Shown: positions 1 to 14,162 of the stretch, piece by piece
Layout: every line of letters starts with the position of its first letter
Numbering within the stretch: position 1 is the stretch's first letter
From: Haliclystus octoradiatus
Lineage: Eukaryota > Cnidaria > Staurozoa > Stauromedusae > Haliclystidae
Assembly (NCBI GenBank): GCA_916610825.1
Contig: OU744447.1
Location: 17,638,063-17,702,062 of the forward strand
Reading direction: 5' to 3'
DNA length: 64,000 nucleotides
The notes under the pieces: generated by a model
Databases searched by the model: none
The model's input: only the letters and a program-made list of their open reading frames with translations
Told to the model about the DNA's origin: nothing
Translations under genes and position numbers: made by a program

Positions 1-147
1 ACTGTAATATGTAATCGCCCTCTTTCTATGTCAACCTTTGTAGAGTCAACATCTATTAAATATAATCTTATACAAAACTCTACAGTATCCCGCATGCTCT
101 TGAAATGACCAATCTATCGTATCATAATAGTGAACTACCAATATTAC

Positions 148-3100
148 CTGTGTTATCCATTGAATTTGATAATAAAAATGATCCATCAGGGCTGAGTTCA
201 AATCCAGTCACACTGTCAGTATGCCCATTCATCTTGTGAAGTACTTCATTTTTACGTAAATCCCAAATCTGCAAGAAGAATCAAACTCAAATGTTAAATA
301 ACATCCAGGCATTTCTCCAGACATTAAAGTGTATATCCCGGATATTGGGAGATTGCTTCTTTAGATAGAGAAAAAAATTTTATCAGTACATGTTCTTCTT
401 CTATTTTACTTTGCACAAGCATTTCCCTTCAAAAATGCAATCAAAGTTACGATTTTGTGTCTCACTCTTCCTCGAACAGGAACCTGTTTATTTTCAACAA
501 GAGAGTTTACATCGGAAAAAACATTAAACTTTTTACTTATTTGTCTCTAAATAAAAAAACGCTAAACCAAATGACAATCTGCTTTCGGAATGAAATTTTC
601 AACGTTCAGCTGAAGATTTAGAGCTATATTTGATCATTATTCAAGATACAGGTAAAGAGATGTAAGCCTCTAAAGTCAAAAGTTTTTAGTTTTGGATTTT
701 TCTCACTCAAGTGCTCACACGATTAAAAAGAGCGAGACACAAAATTAACCCAAAATCGTCACTTTGACTGCATTTTTAAAGGAGAAATGACCGCGCAAAG
801 TAAAAACACAAGAAGATCATATACGAATAGAACATTTTTCTCTATCAAAATAAGCAATCTCCCAATATCCGGGATATACACTTTATATATTGCTGTTTTC
901 ATGTCAACTTAAAACCAGTCTCAATACGTTTCAAAGAGCCTCTACCCAATGTTCTGATCCATGAAACTGAGAGTGGCGGCACACAGGCTAGAGGAACTTC
1001 TCATTGAAATTCGTTCTTCCCTCCCAAAACGTTAATGCTCAATCAGATGCAACGGATTGAGATACCGAGTCAAGTGATGGGATGTGTGTTGTTGTAAGAT
1101 TGTGCAGAGACAGTGACGTATGAATCAGATCCGGAGGTGTATGCTAACCACAGCTTGACAGAGTTACTAGTTTTCAACAACTTTTTCCCATGGGTTCTGC
1201 TAGCGTGTGTGCTGAAGGTCTGATGTAATCCATAGTGCAGGGTAAGAGAGTTTGCCTATCCTGGACTTACCATTTAAAATATTTCAATTCAATTTAAAAT
1301 TGTGGATTAGTTTAGAGCTATCATAATTATTTGTTGATAACCTTGAATGTTACTGAGGTTATTGAACTTCAAACACAACCAATCAAAGATTCATCAGTAC
1401 AAAATCAGTTAAACAACCATCTTGAAGACAAGACTGTATACAATTGCAATGTGTATTGCTATGTTGGGGACATTTATAACTGCACCTTTGAAATGTCATC
1501 TCAAAACATACCTTTATAACATTATCAATGCCACCTGAGATTACTTGATCGCTTGTATCGTTGAAACAGACAGAGGTCACCTAACAAGAAACAAAAATAC
1601 ATAATATTATTACATGATTTGTGAATAGCCACTACATACCTTTGATCTAAAAAATAATGATAGCGCCAAACTCTTAGAAGGTTTGACATGTACCTTACTG
1701 GCTGATATCTTAAATTAAAAGAGCCTATCAGCAGAAGCAATCGCTACCGGTATACCTGATAGTCGTTAACAAATGTTTGCACAGATGATCGTTTTCTTCT
1801 ATCCCAAAGCTAAAACAAAACCAAAAGAAGTATACAATTAATTTCTGCCACTTCAAAATTTAACATTTTGTTTATTTAAAGCTTGAGTAAATTACGCACA
1901 GGCTAAGAAAAGCGTGTACGCTAAATAAACATGCTGTCACAAAGTGCAAGATTGGGTTCTTATTTCAAACTATGAATTTGGATTTCAACTCGACACAAAG
2001 CAATCGAAGAGCATACAGTAATTGTATTTAAAAGAGCAATCGAAAATGAATCGCTCTATAAATTTTTGTACTTTAGCATGTCATCTATGTAATGTATTTA
2101 CTATATTCCTTTTTAACTTGTAAAATGCATTTCAGTGTTGTTTTATTGAAATATATGGCCATGTTACATTTATATGCTTTGAAATTTATGCCATCATGAT
2201 ATAAAGTATGCAAATCAAATTTCTCCAAACATCTGTCATATTGAAATATATATAATTATACAATAGTATTACCTTGACTGAGCAATCATCAGATCCACTA
2301 ACAATCAACTCTGGACCTCTACGCGCAGGACAACATGAATTGACAAACGATGTATGTCCTTTGAACTTTTTGACACGTAATCCTGTTTCGTAATCCCAAC
2401 ATGCAATTGTTTTGTCTGTGGCACAGGAAATGAGGTAACTAAAGAAAACAATAAAACTTGAGATGAAAAATAAGTTTGCATAATAACAAAACACATTGCA
2501 TTATTTGTGCTGAATGTTCAGATTCTTCTTTCAAATTAACATAATATAAATTTCTTACACAATTGTGGAATGTTTTGTCAGAATATGATTGGTTAAGGGT
2601 AAATTCGAAAACTGCTATACAGATAGGATAAGTGTTTGGGTTATAAGATCAAATGCCATGGCAACATTGGGTTGGGCTGTGTTTAAAATCGTTTTCATAT
2701 TAGAATTCAATTGGAATATATCTTTTAAGCTATAAGCTATCTCAAACTCCTTCAATGGAAACTGATTATTAGTGAGGCTTAGAAAAGTTGTGATTTTATT
2801 AATAGCAATATCAGTATATCACACTCACAGCAATAGATTTTGGGGGTAATATTAATATGAAATTGGCCCACAGTTTCCTATGAGTTTGAGTTACTTCTGG
2901 AGAAAACTTGAAGGTGAAAAATGAAAATCACTCTCTGCGGAGGCTTGTGATTTTCTGATGCCTTCTTGCTCTCTCCTTATGTGCCCTCTTGTGCATCAAA
3001 TATCAATAACTCATAGTAGACTGTGCGTCAACTGCTTTGTATTATAATTAGCACAACTTTCACAAGCATTTACATGACTTTCTTGTTCATGAAGTGTTTT

Positions 3101-6100
3101 TGAAAACCCCTGATCAAATTGGAAATTCTCATTCATGATATTAAGTTCAATTTGCATAAGATCGATTGTGTTTTCGAACCTAGTTCTGCTATGGTGGTTT
3201 GGCGTTAGACTTTGAACCGATCAGATTGATTGAATCATTTTCATTATAATACAAAGTTGATTATTTTATCAAAGCATGTGATACTTGTGCTGGTATGCGT
3301 CACACAGTCGCACGTAATATTGACACATTGACACTATCTGACAAAAATCATAACTTAGATTTCAGGAGTCATAGTTTACAAAATTAATTTCATTATCCAA
3401 AAGTACCATAATTTTGTTGCTTGTAATAAGCTTGTACAGTCAATATCGCATAATACGTTATCGTTGGGACCCCGAAGAAAATAACACATTACGCGATTAA
3501 CGTAATACGCGATTTTGAAAGAACAATAGAATAAAAACAATAGAGAGTAAACAAAAGAAAAGGTCGCAAAAATTTCACAATAGGGTGGTAGACTTTTCAT
3601 CAGAGCATGTTTTTATAAAGAAATATAAATTAAACATCGCTGTTGTTTAACTTATTCCTGAAAAACTAGCTCAAATTAAATAACAATAACATCCTTCTGA
3701 ATCAATTACGATATAAGTGAATAAATGATAAACACCCTTTTTATTCATGTCTCAAGTTTATCTTCCGAAGTTAAAATCACCTCGCTGATCAGCCTGATCA
3801 CCATTAAATTCCTGATTAATAAAATGTAATTCAAAATCAGACATCACGCATACAAATTACGATTCTTGCGATGTAAACATTTGAATATTTTATGAATAAT
3901 TATAGCCAAACAACATCACAACAATCACTCAGACTATTCATATAAATTTGATAGGCTAGTGTTTACATAAAGAGATGTAAACAAAGTTGTGTTCATTTCC
4001 GAAAGTAAAACGATTTCCGTAGATTCTAACGCTTTCACAGATTTAATTGTCGACAACTCAGCCAAACAAAGAATCAGATTACATTAATAACACACTAAGT
4101 GATAACGTATTATTCAATAATAATTAGCTGACTTTGACTGCATTTTGACCAGGACAAAAATAATTTAACGTATTACGCAATAAAATGTATAGTACGATAA
4201 CGTATTATGCGATATTGACGGTAAAGATAAATTGAATCATAATCTTCTAATACTGTGCTTCTGATGAATGTGATCATAATTCTAACACGGTGTGAAGATT
4301 GGATTATTATTATTTTTATTTTATTATTAAGATTGAATGATCATGACATTACCTGTAGCAGTTACATAAAGACAACAAGATACTCACTCTCCATCACTAG
4401 TAAATCTGACTTCTTGAATTGCACCCTGATGACCTTTTAATATAGCAAAATTATCACATTCTCCATATACATTCCAAAGATCTGAAACAGCAAATGAGCA
4501 AACAGAATGAGTTAAATATACCAAGATGTAATCAAAAATCACAATTATAAAACTGCCAAATTGTGATAACCTTTAAATGATTTTAAATTTAATAAAGAAC
4601 AGTTTAAATGCCATCAATCTTATATATCAAAATATGCATTTACAAAATTCAAATGGAAAATGATACTCTTGTATTATGTGTGAACAGGGTCCTACAAAAG
4701 ATCCAGTCTTCTAGAATCCTAAAACATGTCAACGTTTTCTTTTGAATTTGTTCTAGCTTTTCAGAATTTGGGATTTCAGGATTCCCCCTTTTGTTGGACC
4801 CTGTGTGTGAAGATATTATTTAGCTGCTTGATGTTTCTTTATTGTGATAAGCTGGGTAAAATAAGACTAGTTAGAATTATTTAATTAGCCCTACTCACAA
4901 ATCAATCTATCGTATCCAGCAGATGCTAATGTCCTTCCATCAGGATGAAATTCTCCAGCATAGATTTCTCCCTTTGTGAACAATAAAAAAGTTAACTAGC
5001 TATCAGTTCAACAAAAACTAACAGCATGAAAATATTAGACACTACTGTATACATATAATTCAAATCAGCATGTAATAATATTACCTCGTGGCCAGCTAAT
5101 AGCATAATTGGTGCTTCTAATGCTGAGCATCGTGGTGGACCCTTTTGATAAATAAAATCGAGACAAAAGTCAGAAAGGAAATTTACTATGATTTGTCAAA
5201 GAATTGTTGGAAACTCTTTGTAATAAAAAAACTAAAAAAACTAATATGAACTGTGGTTCTTTGCACATTTTTGTTGGAAAATATGAGCATAGCAATGATC
5301 CAAAGTTTAAAAAAAAAAATGTCAACACCTTTTCATTTTACATCTATTTTTAGTTTCATAGAAAATCACACACTTTTATAATCTGCCAAAATCACAGTGG
5401 AAGCCATACATTCAAATGCATCACTTTGAAACACAAATTCTCAGTATAGGTTCTCATCCAATAGACTTTTAAATGCCATAGTTATATTTCTTAGATTGTT
5501 AACCTCATAGACATAAAATATTATTCAAAAATACCTAACTTATATTTATTTAATTTTTTTTTGAAATTTTGGAGAGTTTTCCCCATTGACTTTGTGTATT
5601 AATTTAGAGGGGCATTGAGCGGCCATTTCCCAATATTTTTCGAACTCAAATTTTGAACTTATGAATTTCTTACCCACTAGAACAATAAAATCGAGAATGC
5701 AACTCAACTTCAAACATTCATTTTTTTTAATCAGTCTAATGTTAAGGATAAATTTCGGTTAGAGAATACTAAATTGCAAAGACAATTGAAGAGTTTTGCA
5801 TCCTTTTGGTTCCATGATCGGTTATCAACTGTTTTAAGCGAACATCCAAATGCAGCGTTGATGCTTGTCTACATTTCATTGTTCTCTATGGATAGATAAC
5901 ATTGTTTTTTGAGAGGCGGTTTTCACATGGCTAAACAAAACATGAAAAACTCCTGAAATGATTGCTTTCCCAAAGTCTGCCGCAAGAATTTGTCACTAAT
6001 GTTTACATGATTTACAAACAACAATACAAAACAATGCAAGCAAGTGTGAATGGCAAAACAAATTTGTTAACCAAATTGTTTATATTGACAAATTTGCATC

Positions 6101-8814
6101 AAATTTGTCAAGTTGGTATAGTGACCTACTTTCTTCCTGCTTCGTATAAGTTTTGTTAAAATCAAGAGAGTACAAGTTTATTGAGTTTGGAAGTTTCCTT
6201 GACTTTCACCCAGCTGGAGCTGAGTAATTGTCTACATATTTGCTTCGAGGATAATTAAAGGTCTCCAAAGGTTTACTACTAAAACTACAAATTGAACTAT
6301 TCTAAGAATGTAGGGCCAGACTGAAAAGTTTGTTATTTGCGCATGAGATATCCCTTTGTAGGAAGTCAGCTAAATTTAATTCATCTCAAGGACTCAATTT
6401 GCAACTCAATATGGCATAAGGGGTGTCTAGTGAAAATTTCTATCTTGGTGACTTAAGAGACTTTCAATGATAGCCTAGCATAAACAAACTGACTAACTGT
6501 GGTTTTATGTAATTCAAATATAATTAAGCCCATGTTATCATCTCCAGGACTCCATCTCCTATACTATAGGCGATGCGACTAGATCTACCTCAATAGGGCA
6601 GACTGTATTCCATCGGCTCCTTGCCGGAGGTCTCCGGCGGCGCAAGCCGCTTACGGTATACTTTGTCACAAACAGCAACTTGGCACAGATTTTATCTCTC
6701 AGCGCTTTAGTGGAGGATTTTCATATCGTATTTTGATAAAAATTATGTATTTTCTATTGTTATCATATAACTTTGACGGGAAATTTGGATTACAAAACAA
6801 TGGCAGAGACATTTCCTGAATGCAGACACCTCAACACATTTATTAGGCTATTAAGATCCAGCCTGCAGAAAAGGGCAGTTTTCGCCGAGATCTCGGGTGC
6901 GCAACAGCAAATACTTTGTTGACGTTTGACTGTAAAATATCTAAATATCGTTGAATCTCGGGTGCGCTATTGCCATAATCTGCATAATAGTTCAGACTGA
7001 AAAGTTTTTTGTGCGCGCCTGAGATTTTGGCAGACTTTTTTACGCAGGATTTCAATTAAATTTAATTCAATCTCAAGAGCGCAAATTGCAATATTTTCCA
7101 CATGGAATAATGGGATGATACCGTTGATACGGTCTATGAACTTAAATAATCAAGTAAAGGCTGTCCTTCAAGCCATGGCCATAGTGGAATATTTGTACTT
7201 AGAACGCCAGATATTTACGCCTAATTCACGCCACACAAATACAAATTTTACGCCACGCCAAAATACGCCAACAATTAGTTGAAAACTATAGGAAAATACT
7301 AGGATTTGAGAATATGTACGCCAAATTTTTGGAAAATCAGCTACATTTTATGCCGGATATATCTGGCGTAATATAGGGGAGAGACCGGGGTCACTTCGGA
7401 CGCGAGTGACTTCGGACAGAACGGTTTTAGTTTAAATAAAAAAATACAATCTTTCAGTATGTTAAATACAAAGGTAAAATATACCTATTGCCAAAATTTT
7501 AGATAATTTCATCAAGTAATAAAAAAGTTATTATGGTTTGAAACTTTGTCCCGCTTTTGTGTATTATTTGTTCTCGAAGAAAAAGTTCGACGAAGAAAAT
7601 CCACGCAACCAACATGTTGATATTTGGTACCATTTTGAAGCCAGTGACATTGTGTGCCTCATACTGAAGTTTCATGCACGTACGCTTTGAAAATTTAACT
7701 GCAGAAATGATATTCTTCAATGTTTATAAACAGAGGGAATACGGTCAGAGCGTCATAACATAGCAAAGCGATGAAGAAGTAAAATATCAAGCAGTGAAAC
7801 AATGGTAAATCCGAAATTAAGTGGGTGTCACGTTTCTCATACCATTCAAGTTTGACACGCTCCAGCTGTGATGTTGTGTAAACATTTCAGAGCACACATG
7901 ATCCGTCGGCTTAGAATATATGGAAATAATATGGTCTAGTTGAATAGAATATCAAACTGTGGATGAAAAATCAAGTATGAAGTGCATTTAATTACAGATA
8001 TGTCTCAATTTATATATGTCGAAGCGTTTGGTTTACTCTTGTTGATTTACGAGCATGTTTTGTTTTCGTTTGGGACCGCTGAGTTATCACTTTAATCTAC
8101 GGCTTTCGATGACTATTTCGACGCGCTAAAGAAATTATAAATATCAGCATGGTTCGTAATTTATGAATAATTTCATTGATTTCTCTGATTAGATGAATGA
8201 TGAAGCTTTCGATTGATGTCAATAAACATTTGTTTCGTGCATTGTTGAGAGTTTAAATTCACTGTCCAGAGTCACCCCGCTCAACTAGGGGTAAAAGAAT
8301 GATCAAATACTTGGCACTCCAATATATTTAACTTTCCAACAATTTACCCTTTTAAACATGGCACATTAGCTATTAAATGATATACGATTTATTTGTTTCG
8401 AGCGAAAAATAAAATAATTAGAAGAAACCAAAAAGCGTCCGATGTGTACCCAGTCTCCCCTAAATGAAATCCACTATGGAGCCATTCATGGTATGTCTTA
8501 ATGATCAGACACATTTATGAGCAAACTAGCACTATAGGCCGCAGATAAATTCTTCTTTAGCCAACTTCAAGTTGGATCTGAATTCTGGTCTGACGACTCT
8601 GAGCTCTCAGCAGAATTCAGAATTGAACTGAAGTCGGGAAATCAAAATAACCAATACGTAGCGATAGTCATCTTAACAAATACGAACAACACACACTTAC
8701 AGTAGGTACAACACTTTTATTTCGATTTTCTATGACAGCAATTTCATTTCTTGTCTTCTTAAATGGCACAACTTCAGCGCCGAAATCATATCTCCTCTTC
8801 TGAGCGTCCGCCAT
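148..8814 (-). CDS. SNRNP40: U5 snRNP 40 kDa WD-repeat protein, 3' end outside window
   Basis: WD40-repeat subunit of the U5 snRNP (human SNRNP40, yeast-independent metazoan name WDR57), which acts in the nucleus in the tri-snRNP and the active spliceosome. Coding exons, in transcription order: 8701-8814, 5085-5141, 4899-4971, 4388-4481, 2273-2438, 1756-1809, 1512-1580, 148-268. All have GT-AG borders and matching phases and give about 249 residues. Diagnostic stretches are GPPRCSALEAPIMLLAGHE, KGHTSFVNSCCPARRGPEL, FNDTSDQVISGGIDN and TDSVTGFELSPDGSFLLSN, which align nearly colinearly with the human protein. The start at 8814 (MADAQKRRYDFG) matches the human N-terminus in position. The frame is open upstream to an ATG near 8883, which is less likely. 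The model stops inside the fifth WD repeat at the left edge, so roughly 100 residues are missing. Introns hold three MITEs (327-883, 3437-4221, 7376-8460). Confidence 0.95.
327..883. mobile_element. MITE with TA target site, in SNRNP40 intron
   Basis: The terminal inverted repeats are about 32 bp long. The left end reads AAGTGTATATCCCGGATATT from 327, and its reverse complement ends at 883. Both ends abut a TA dinucleotide, which suggests a Tc1/mariner-type target duplication. Subterminal inverted stretches (around 420-470 and 700-790, containing ACGATTTTGTGTCTC and its complement) lengthen the fold. There is no coding capacity. The termini are seen directly; the superfamily is inferred from the TA target. 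Confidence 0.75.
3437..4221. mobile_element. Tigger/pogo-like MITE, in SNRNP40 intron
   Basis: The inverted termini start CAGTCAATATCGCATAATAC at 3437, and the right end is the inverse (GTATTATGCGATATTGACGG, ending 4221). TA lies at both borders. The CAG start, the TA target and repeated 'tacgcgatta/ataacgtatta' motifs near the ends resemble the pogo/Tigger group. About 785 bp, with no transposase reading frame, so it is non-autonomous. Confidence 0.75.
6086..6110. repeat. Perfect short palindrome in SNRNP40 intron 1
   Basis: TGACAAATTTG and its exact reverse complement are separated by three bases. The surrounding 6030-6110 also repeats 'caaatttgt/acaaatttg' several times. It may be the edge of an old mobile element; no function is implied. 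Confidence 0.5.
7376..8460. mobile_element. TA-flanked transposon remnant, in SNRNP40 intron 1
   Basis: The left end GGGGAGAGACCGGGGTCACT and the right end (reverse complement GGGGAGACTGGGTACACATC) form imperfect terminal inverted repeats with TA on each outer side. The interior of about 1.08 kb has only short reading frames, so it is non-autonomous or decayed. It is probably a Tc1/mariner-type derivative. Confidence 0.6.
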
Positions 8815-9750
8815 TTTTAGAGATTGAACCGCAACCGTGATATTGGATGTAAGCGTGCTCATCACTAATAGGAGGCTGTTCATAATATGGCAGCAATGAC
8901 GTCATTGTCCTTGAAGTTTTGTGACAGAAGTATTAGCAAGTAGCAAGCCGCTATAAAGTTAGCACCTTCCTGTATTCATAATAGCTGCATGCTAAGACTC
9001 CTGCTAACATATACTATATCAATTATGATACTTGGATATACTGAAAATATCTGCAATGCTATTGGGAATCGTAGTTACCAACGTAATTTATCAGGGAACG
9101 AACAAACAAACAGGTATATGGAATAACAGATAAAGAACCGAACGAATGTGTTGTCAATCCAGTAGCTACATTTATGCAACCTAATTAGAGAATGAACGCT
9201 CATAAATGCCTGTATACAACATGACGTTGACATCAATTCCAATTTTCTAGAAATGGTATCAAGTGCAAACACGATTACGGTAATGTGTCCTTTGATAGTT
9301 AGTTGTTGTAGCATCATGTTGTGGTTATTTTATAGTCAATGCTGTCAAAGGCAAGCAATTTAAAACAAGTCAAAAATACTTTATGAAGATACAAAAATAG
9401 TTTTATTCAACTAAATGATGACACGATGCACGTAACAGCATATTAACAGGTTTCAACCGAAGATAAAAATAAGTTCTACTTAAAGACTGATCTCTCGGTA
9501 TATTATAACTAAATGTAAAATACTAGCCTATATTTACAAGAGATGATAAAAATAAAGATTGTACAAATTAGAATTTTTAAATCCCTCTAAATAAACAACT
9601 GAATATATATATATAATAAGCAATATCCCATTTGACAACGTAACTGTTAATCCTAAAATTGACTTTGCCAGCAGCCAGATGCTTGCTAATACCGCAGTAT
9701 ATGTAAAAGAAATTCCAGCTCCATATAGAAGCAATATTAAAATATGTGGC
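8815..9750. other. Intergenic, SNRNP40 to four-TM gene
   Basis: 937 bp between the SNRNP40 start codon and the stop codon of the next gene upstream on the same strand. It should hold the SNRNP40 promoter and the 3' UTR of the four-TM gene. AATAAA on the minus strand is visible around 9400-9407 as a candidate polyadenylation signal. I see no gene or repeat here. Confidence 0.5.
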
Positions 9751-12700
9751 TTACAGGAAATATGACGGGGCAGCAGAAGAATCTGCTTTCTTTGGCCCAG
9801 AGGACTGTGCAGTGCTTGATGTAGGAGGGTTTGATTTGTTTTGTGGCTAGAAAGATAAACACATCATTATCATATACACAGAATGATCCAAAGAGAGAAT
9901 ATTTTATGCACATTGTGTGAGTAGTCATTAATTGAGTTTCAATATTGCACGAATACAATGTCTGTTGATATTAATCTGCAGTGTCGCAGCTGAGATGTAA
10001 TAAATAATATTTACAATCATTGCTCTCATAGAAATAGAAGAGTGGCACAGGTTCCTTTAGTAGGGCAACATCGTCTCAATTACTTTACATAAAATATATT
10101 GAATTTTCAGTTATAATGCAATTAATGTATATTGAGTGACAATGGCAAGGCCCTAAAATGTAGTACATTATTTGGAATTCTAATTGGCACCACAGGAGGA
10201 TAGAAGATATCAGACCTATATAAATTGAGGAATATAATAGAAAATTTACCTTGTACGCTGGAGGGGGTTCATTTGTACTTGACGACACCCCACTGCTTTT
10301 CATTTCGTATCCTTTGCTATAATTCACTGGATTTTGTTGTTGTTGCTGTACAGGGTAACCATATCTCTATAAAAAGATAAAAAGATGAAAGAACATTCAA
10401 CTGATGAACTTAGTTCAATGTAAATTCATGTACAATTTATCACATTCTATGTTTGACATGGGTATGATTATATGCAAATGGTGAAATGTTTGAAAATCAT
10501 AGGTCCTGCTTTGTGATTTTTGAGTTGGGGTAAAGAAAAAGTGTGTTATGTGATATTGTAACTATTGATATTGAAGGTTGTATACAAATGCCACTCATAA
10601 TAAACAAAACTTGAGTTATAATATTTGGAAAAAACATCAAATTAATTTAATTGTCTTTGTCTCAACAAACCAATCCTCACAGTTGACGTTTCTTCAATTC
10701 TTGCTTTAAATGACCCAACTATTTCTAATAGCCAAATTTATACAACAGCCATCAAAATGATATTGCTATTTTACAAGATATTTTCATGCATATTCAAATG
10801 ATTTACCTGGCCGCCAGTTGTCTGTACACGTGGTGTTGTTCCCCCACACATTCCATATAATGCTTTACAGCAATAAACAATGGCTGCAACTCCAATAAAC
10901 AAATAAAGACCAAAAATTATTGCAAGACAAAGACTAAAGATGTAGCCATCAGGTGCCATTTTCTTTTGTTCAGCAAGGCAGATAGGATCTTTAAGACGCA
11001 GATCATAATCTTGACGGTTGAAGTATGCAGATCTTGGTACTTCTTGTATGCGTAGACAAACCTTCGCATCTCTCATGCGCTCATAATAGTCTGCAGCTAA
11101 ACCAAACAGAACAAGCGAAACAAGCATTTTGAACCAAATGAATATGTTACAGAAGAAATTCAGCAAACACTGAAAAGAAAGAACATTAATTTATTAATTT
11201 AAGTTTGATTGCGTAGCTTTTGAGAGCATGGTCTGAAAAAGTTTATGCCTTCAGAGATCCAAAGATTTTTCAAGTGAGACCTTCGGATTTTTTCCCAGAC
11301 ATATTTTGTATCAATTATCAGAACAAGGCGGTCCGTTATTGATTTCATTGTCAACACTCCATCCTGTTTAAACTTAAACTAGTAAAGAAATTAATTCAGA
11401 ACTTGATGTAAACGTAAACAAGCACTGATTATCGATTTGTGAATAGACAAATAATCTTTGGAAATCCGAAGGTTATAGTTTTATCTTGACATTTAGTAAA
11501 AATCTTATAAGAAAACAGTTCATTCTTGGCTGCCTTCGGATTTCAGCTCAGTCTTCTGCGATCTAGGATTGCAGGATCGCAACTTTTATCGAACCCTGGT
11601 TAAGAGTGGTTCACACAGTGGGCTAAACAGTAAACTTCGGGAAAACGAGGTTCACATGAACTTGAATGAAAACAATGCATTTACTTTTGCACTCAAAATA
11701 ATCATGTAGACATGTAGTACAGTCATTATATGAAAAAACCCACCACTAATTGCAACAGAAACTTTTTTGGTAGGATCTAGCGTCAAATTTTATGCTCAAC
11801 ATCATATCAAAACTCTAGAAACATCCAAGGTGGCGAAATAGGCTTTTTCGACAAAAGTAGTATCAGCAAACATGATTCCGAGGCTACGTATTTTAAAGAC
11901 ATGAATGATTCAAAAAAGCAGTTGCACTAAAACGGAACATATGACGTTGAATATTTATCACAAAGATAGCCTATGTATACAATTTATGCATCATAATTAC
12001 TGCACTGACCAGAGATCTATTATTGAAATTGAATGATGAAAACATTCCAACAAATCCAGCCAAACAAATCTGTAACAGAAAAAACATATACTTCAGATTA
12101 TACTAGTACACAAATCTTAGTTTCAAGACGGTATCCGGTCATATCATCCAGTTGGGACATTGTCCATGTTCTTTGTTTACAATAATGTCCAGTCGCAAAA
12201 AATGATCGTTCTTCATTTCTAGCTGGATTAATTAATTAATTTACTTATCAAGTTGATTACTTGTGGAGGTGATTGCATCAAATCAGATACTAATTAAGAA
12301 TTATAACTTGACCAAAACATGCGCTGGAAGAAGATTGCGTGAAAATTCGAAAACAAGTCAATGAAACTACAATGCTTAAATATTAACATTTAGTTATTAT
12401 TGAGATTTTACAAGACATAGTATTAAACAAACGGTTTATACATCATTTACCTATTGTACGTTTACTAAACTTTAATTGGCCTTCATTGAAATGAACGCGT
12501 AAAAATTTCGAAAATTGACGAAAAAAAACACTAATGCTGTTGCCCTTGAGAGTTATCCATGTTTTAAAATTAATATTTGTATCAATATAAACTGTTGTTT
12601 TTGATTTATTAAATAACGAAGTGAATTAGACTATTAGCTGATAATAAACCTGGACCTTTTCGAAACTGGACGTTATGGTATTCGGTAGGGCGTTCTCGGA

Positions 12701-14162
12701 AATGGACAATAGGACCACTGGACGATACGACTGGTAACCTTCAAGACGTGTGGTTTAAAAAATATAAACTTGAATATAGTAAGTGTGATTATTAGTCATA
12801 ACTCAGTATTTCATACCTGATTGTACAATTATATCATAGTCAATCTAATTCACATAGCAGGAATCAATGGAACAGCTGAACAAGTGAAAATATGTTTTGT
12901 GCAATTTCATTATGGGTTTTGAAGGCAACAAGAAAATTGAAAATGATGCTCTTCTGTTTTGTGCCTAATAAGCCAAATTACACTGTCTGATGAAAAGAGT
13001 GGGTATTAACAGTAAACCATAATGTTATTTGGAAATATAATAACACAATAGACTGAGCAATTGCCCACGCCGAAGTTGAAGTAGGACTATCGACTATGCG
13101 CGTTTTATATGAGAAGAATTTCAAAATACAAACATTATGATTTCATTCAGATCATTTACTCGTCTATAAGAAATAACTGGACATTTTTCATGAATTTCAT
13201 CAGATTTATTTGTCATTATTGTGATGTTTATTGTATATCATTCATTTTAAGGGGAAAGAGTTTAGTCTAAATCTCTCAGGCATTTAGTGTTTTTGTTCAT
13301 CTTTTGTTTGAATTATGGATAAACGGCAAAAATGAGATCCAGAGATTTGATTTTAAAAGCAAATTAGATTTTTGTGAATGATACATCAAACCAATAGCAT
13401 GCATGTAAATGATATATTTTAACAGTACAGTAATCCTTCCTTGTTGATTTCAAGATAAGCTAAGCTATCCAACTTAGAATCTTCTCTTAAAAATAGGAAA
13501 ATTTTTAAAGTCATGAACGTTCTACAGTTCTAAACATCTAACAAAGTAAATAAAATTGAAGCAGTAATCTGTTGTAATTTGTCATAATTTGTAATAAGTA
13601 ACTGATGTCAAACTAAAACTAACAGGGGTTAAATCTTTACAAATGTTGCTTACTCGGCCAAGTGATACCATGATATCATATAATAGCCTATAAATTACAA
13701 ACGGCGGCTTACGATATTATTTTGATCAAGGCGCAATCGTACTGAAATTATGCAGGGTGGAAATAAGGAACAAGGAAAACTGTCTAGTGAAAGAGCGCAT
13801 CGCTTGGGTACATGGGTGACTATATCGATGAAAGAAGTTGACCACTTTCATTACGTTCAACGTTCTCATGACTAACTTTCCGCCAGAAAAATAGGACAAG
13901 TATACCTGTGTAACCTTCTCTTGAAAGAAAAGCGTGGAGTAAACAGAATGAATAATAAACAACGAACTATGCAACTACTTACAAATACTCCAGCAAACAA
14001 TCCAAGGCCATATTGATCTGCAAAATGAGCTGTTGAGGTTAAAATAGAAATTGAAGCAACGCCAATCGCAAACGTCGTAATGCCAAGCAATAACTGGATA
14101 GCAGCTAAAATCCTTGTGCCAACCACAGCCACTGTAATGGCAGGAGCACTTGCTCGAACCAT
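9751..14162 (-). CDS. Four-transmembrane protein with PPAY motif (CD20/MS4A- or FAM189-like)
   Basis: Exons in order: 13983-14162, 12010-12069, 10807-11169, 10250-10366, 9751-9846. All junctions are phase 0 and the product has 271 residues. There are four hydrophobic segments, at about residues 9-40, 53-73, 81-110 and 158-187. A loop of about 45 residues with two cysteines lies between segments 3 and 4. The cytoplasmic tail follows with CCKALYGMCGG, a Q-run and NEPPPAYK. PPAY fits the PPxY consensus that binds WW domains of Nedd4/ITCH-type ubiquitin ligases. Topology and tail resemble the CD20/MS4A or FAM189 (ENTREP) tetraspan families, but I cannot assign an orthologue. The frame stays open upstream to an ATG at 14342, which would add 60 residues. 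I prefer 14162 because the extension does not look coding. The large introns hold mostly unique AT-rich DNA plus a SINE piece. Confidence 0.82.
9960..10087 (+). mobile_element. 3' half of tRNA-derived SINE
   Basis: This matches the distal part of the SINE at 47494-47860: 'ctgcagtgtcgcagctgag', then 'gaaatagaagagtggcac', then 'tagggcaacatcgtctcaa' and 'attactttac'. The tRNA-like head is missing, so it is 5'-truncated. It lies in the last intron of the four-TM gene. Confidence 0.7.
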
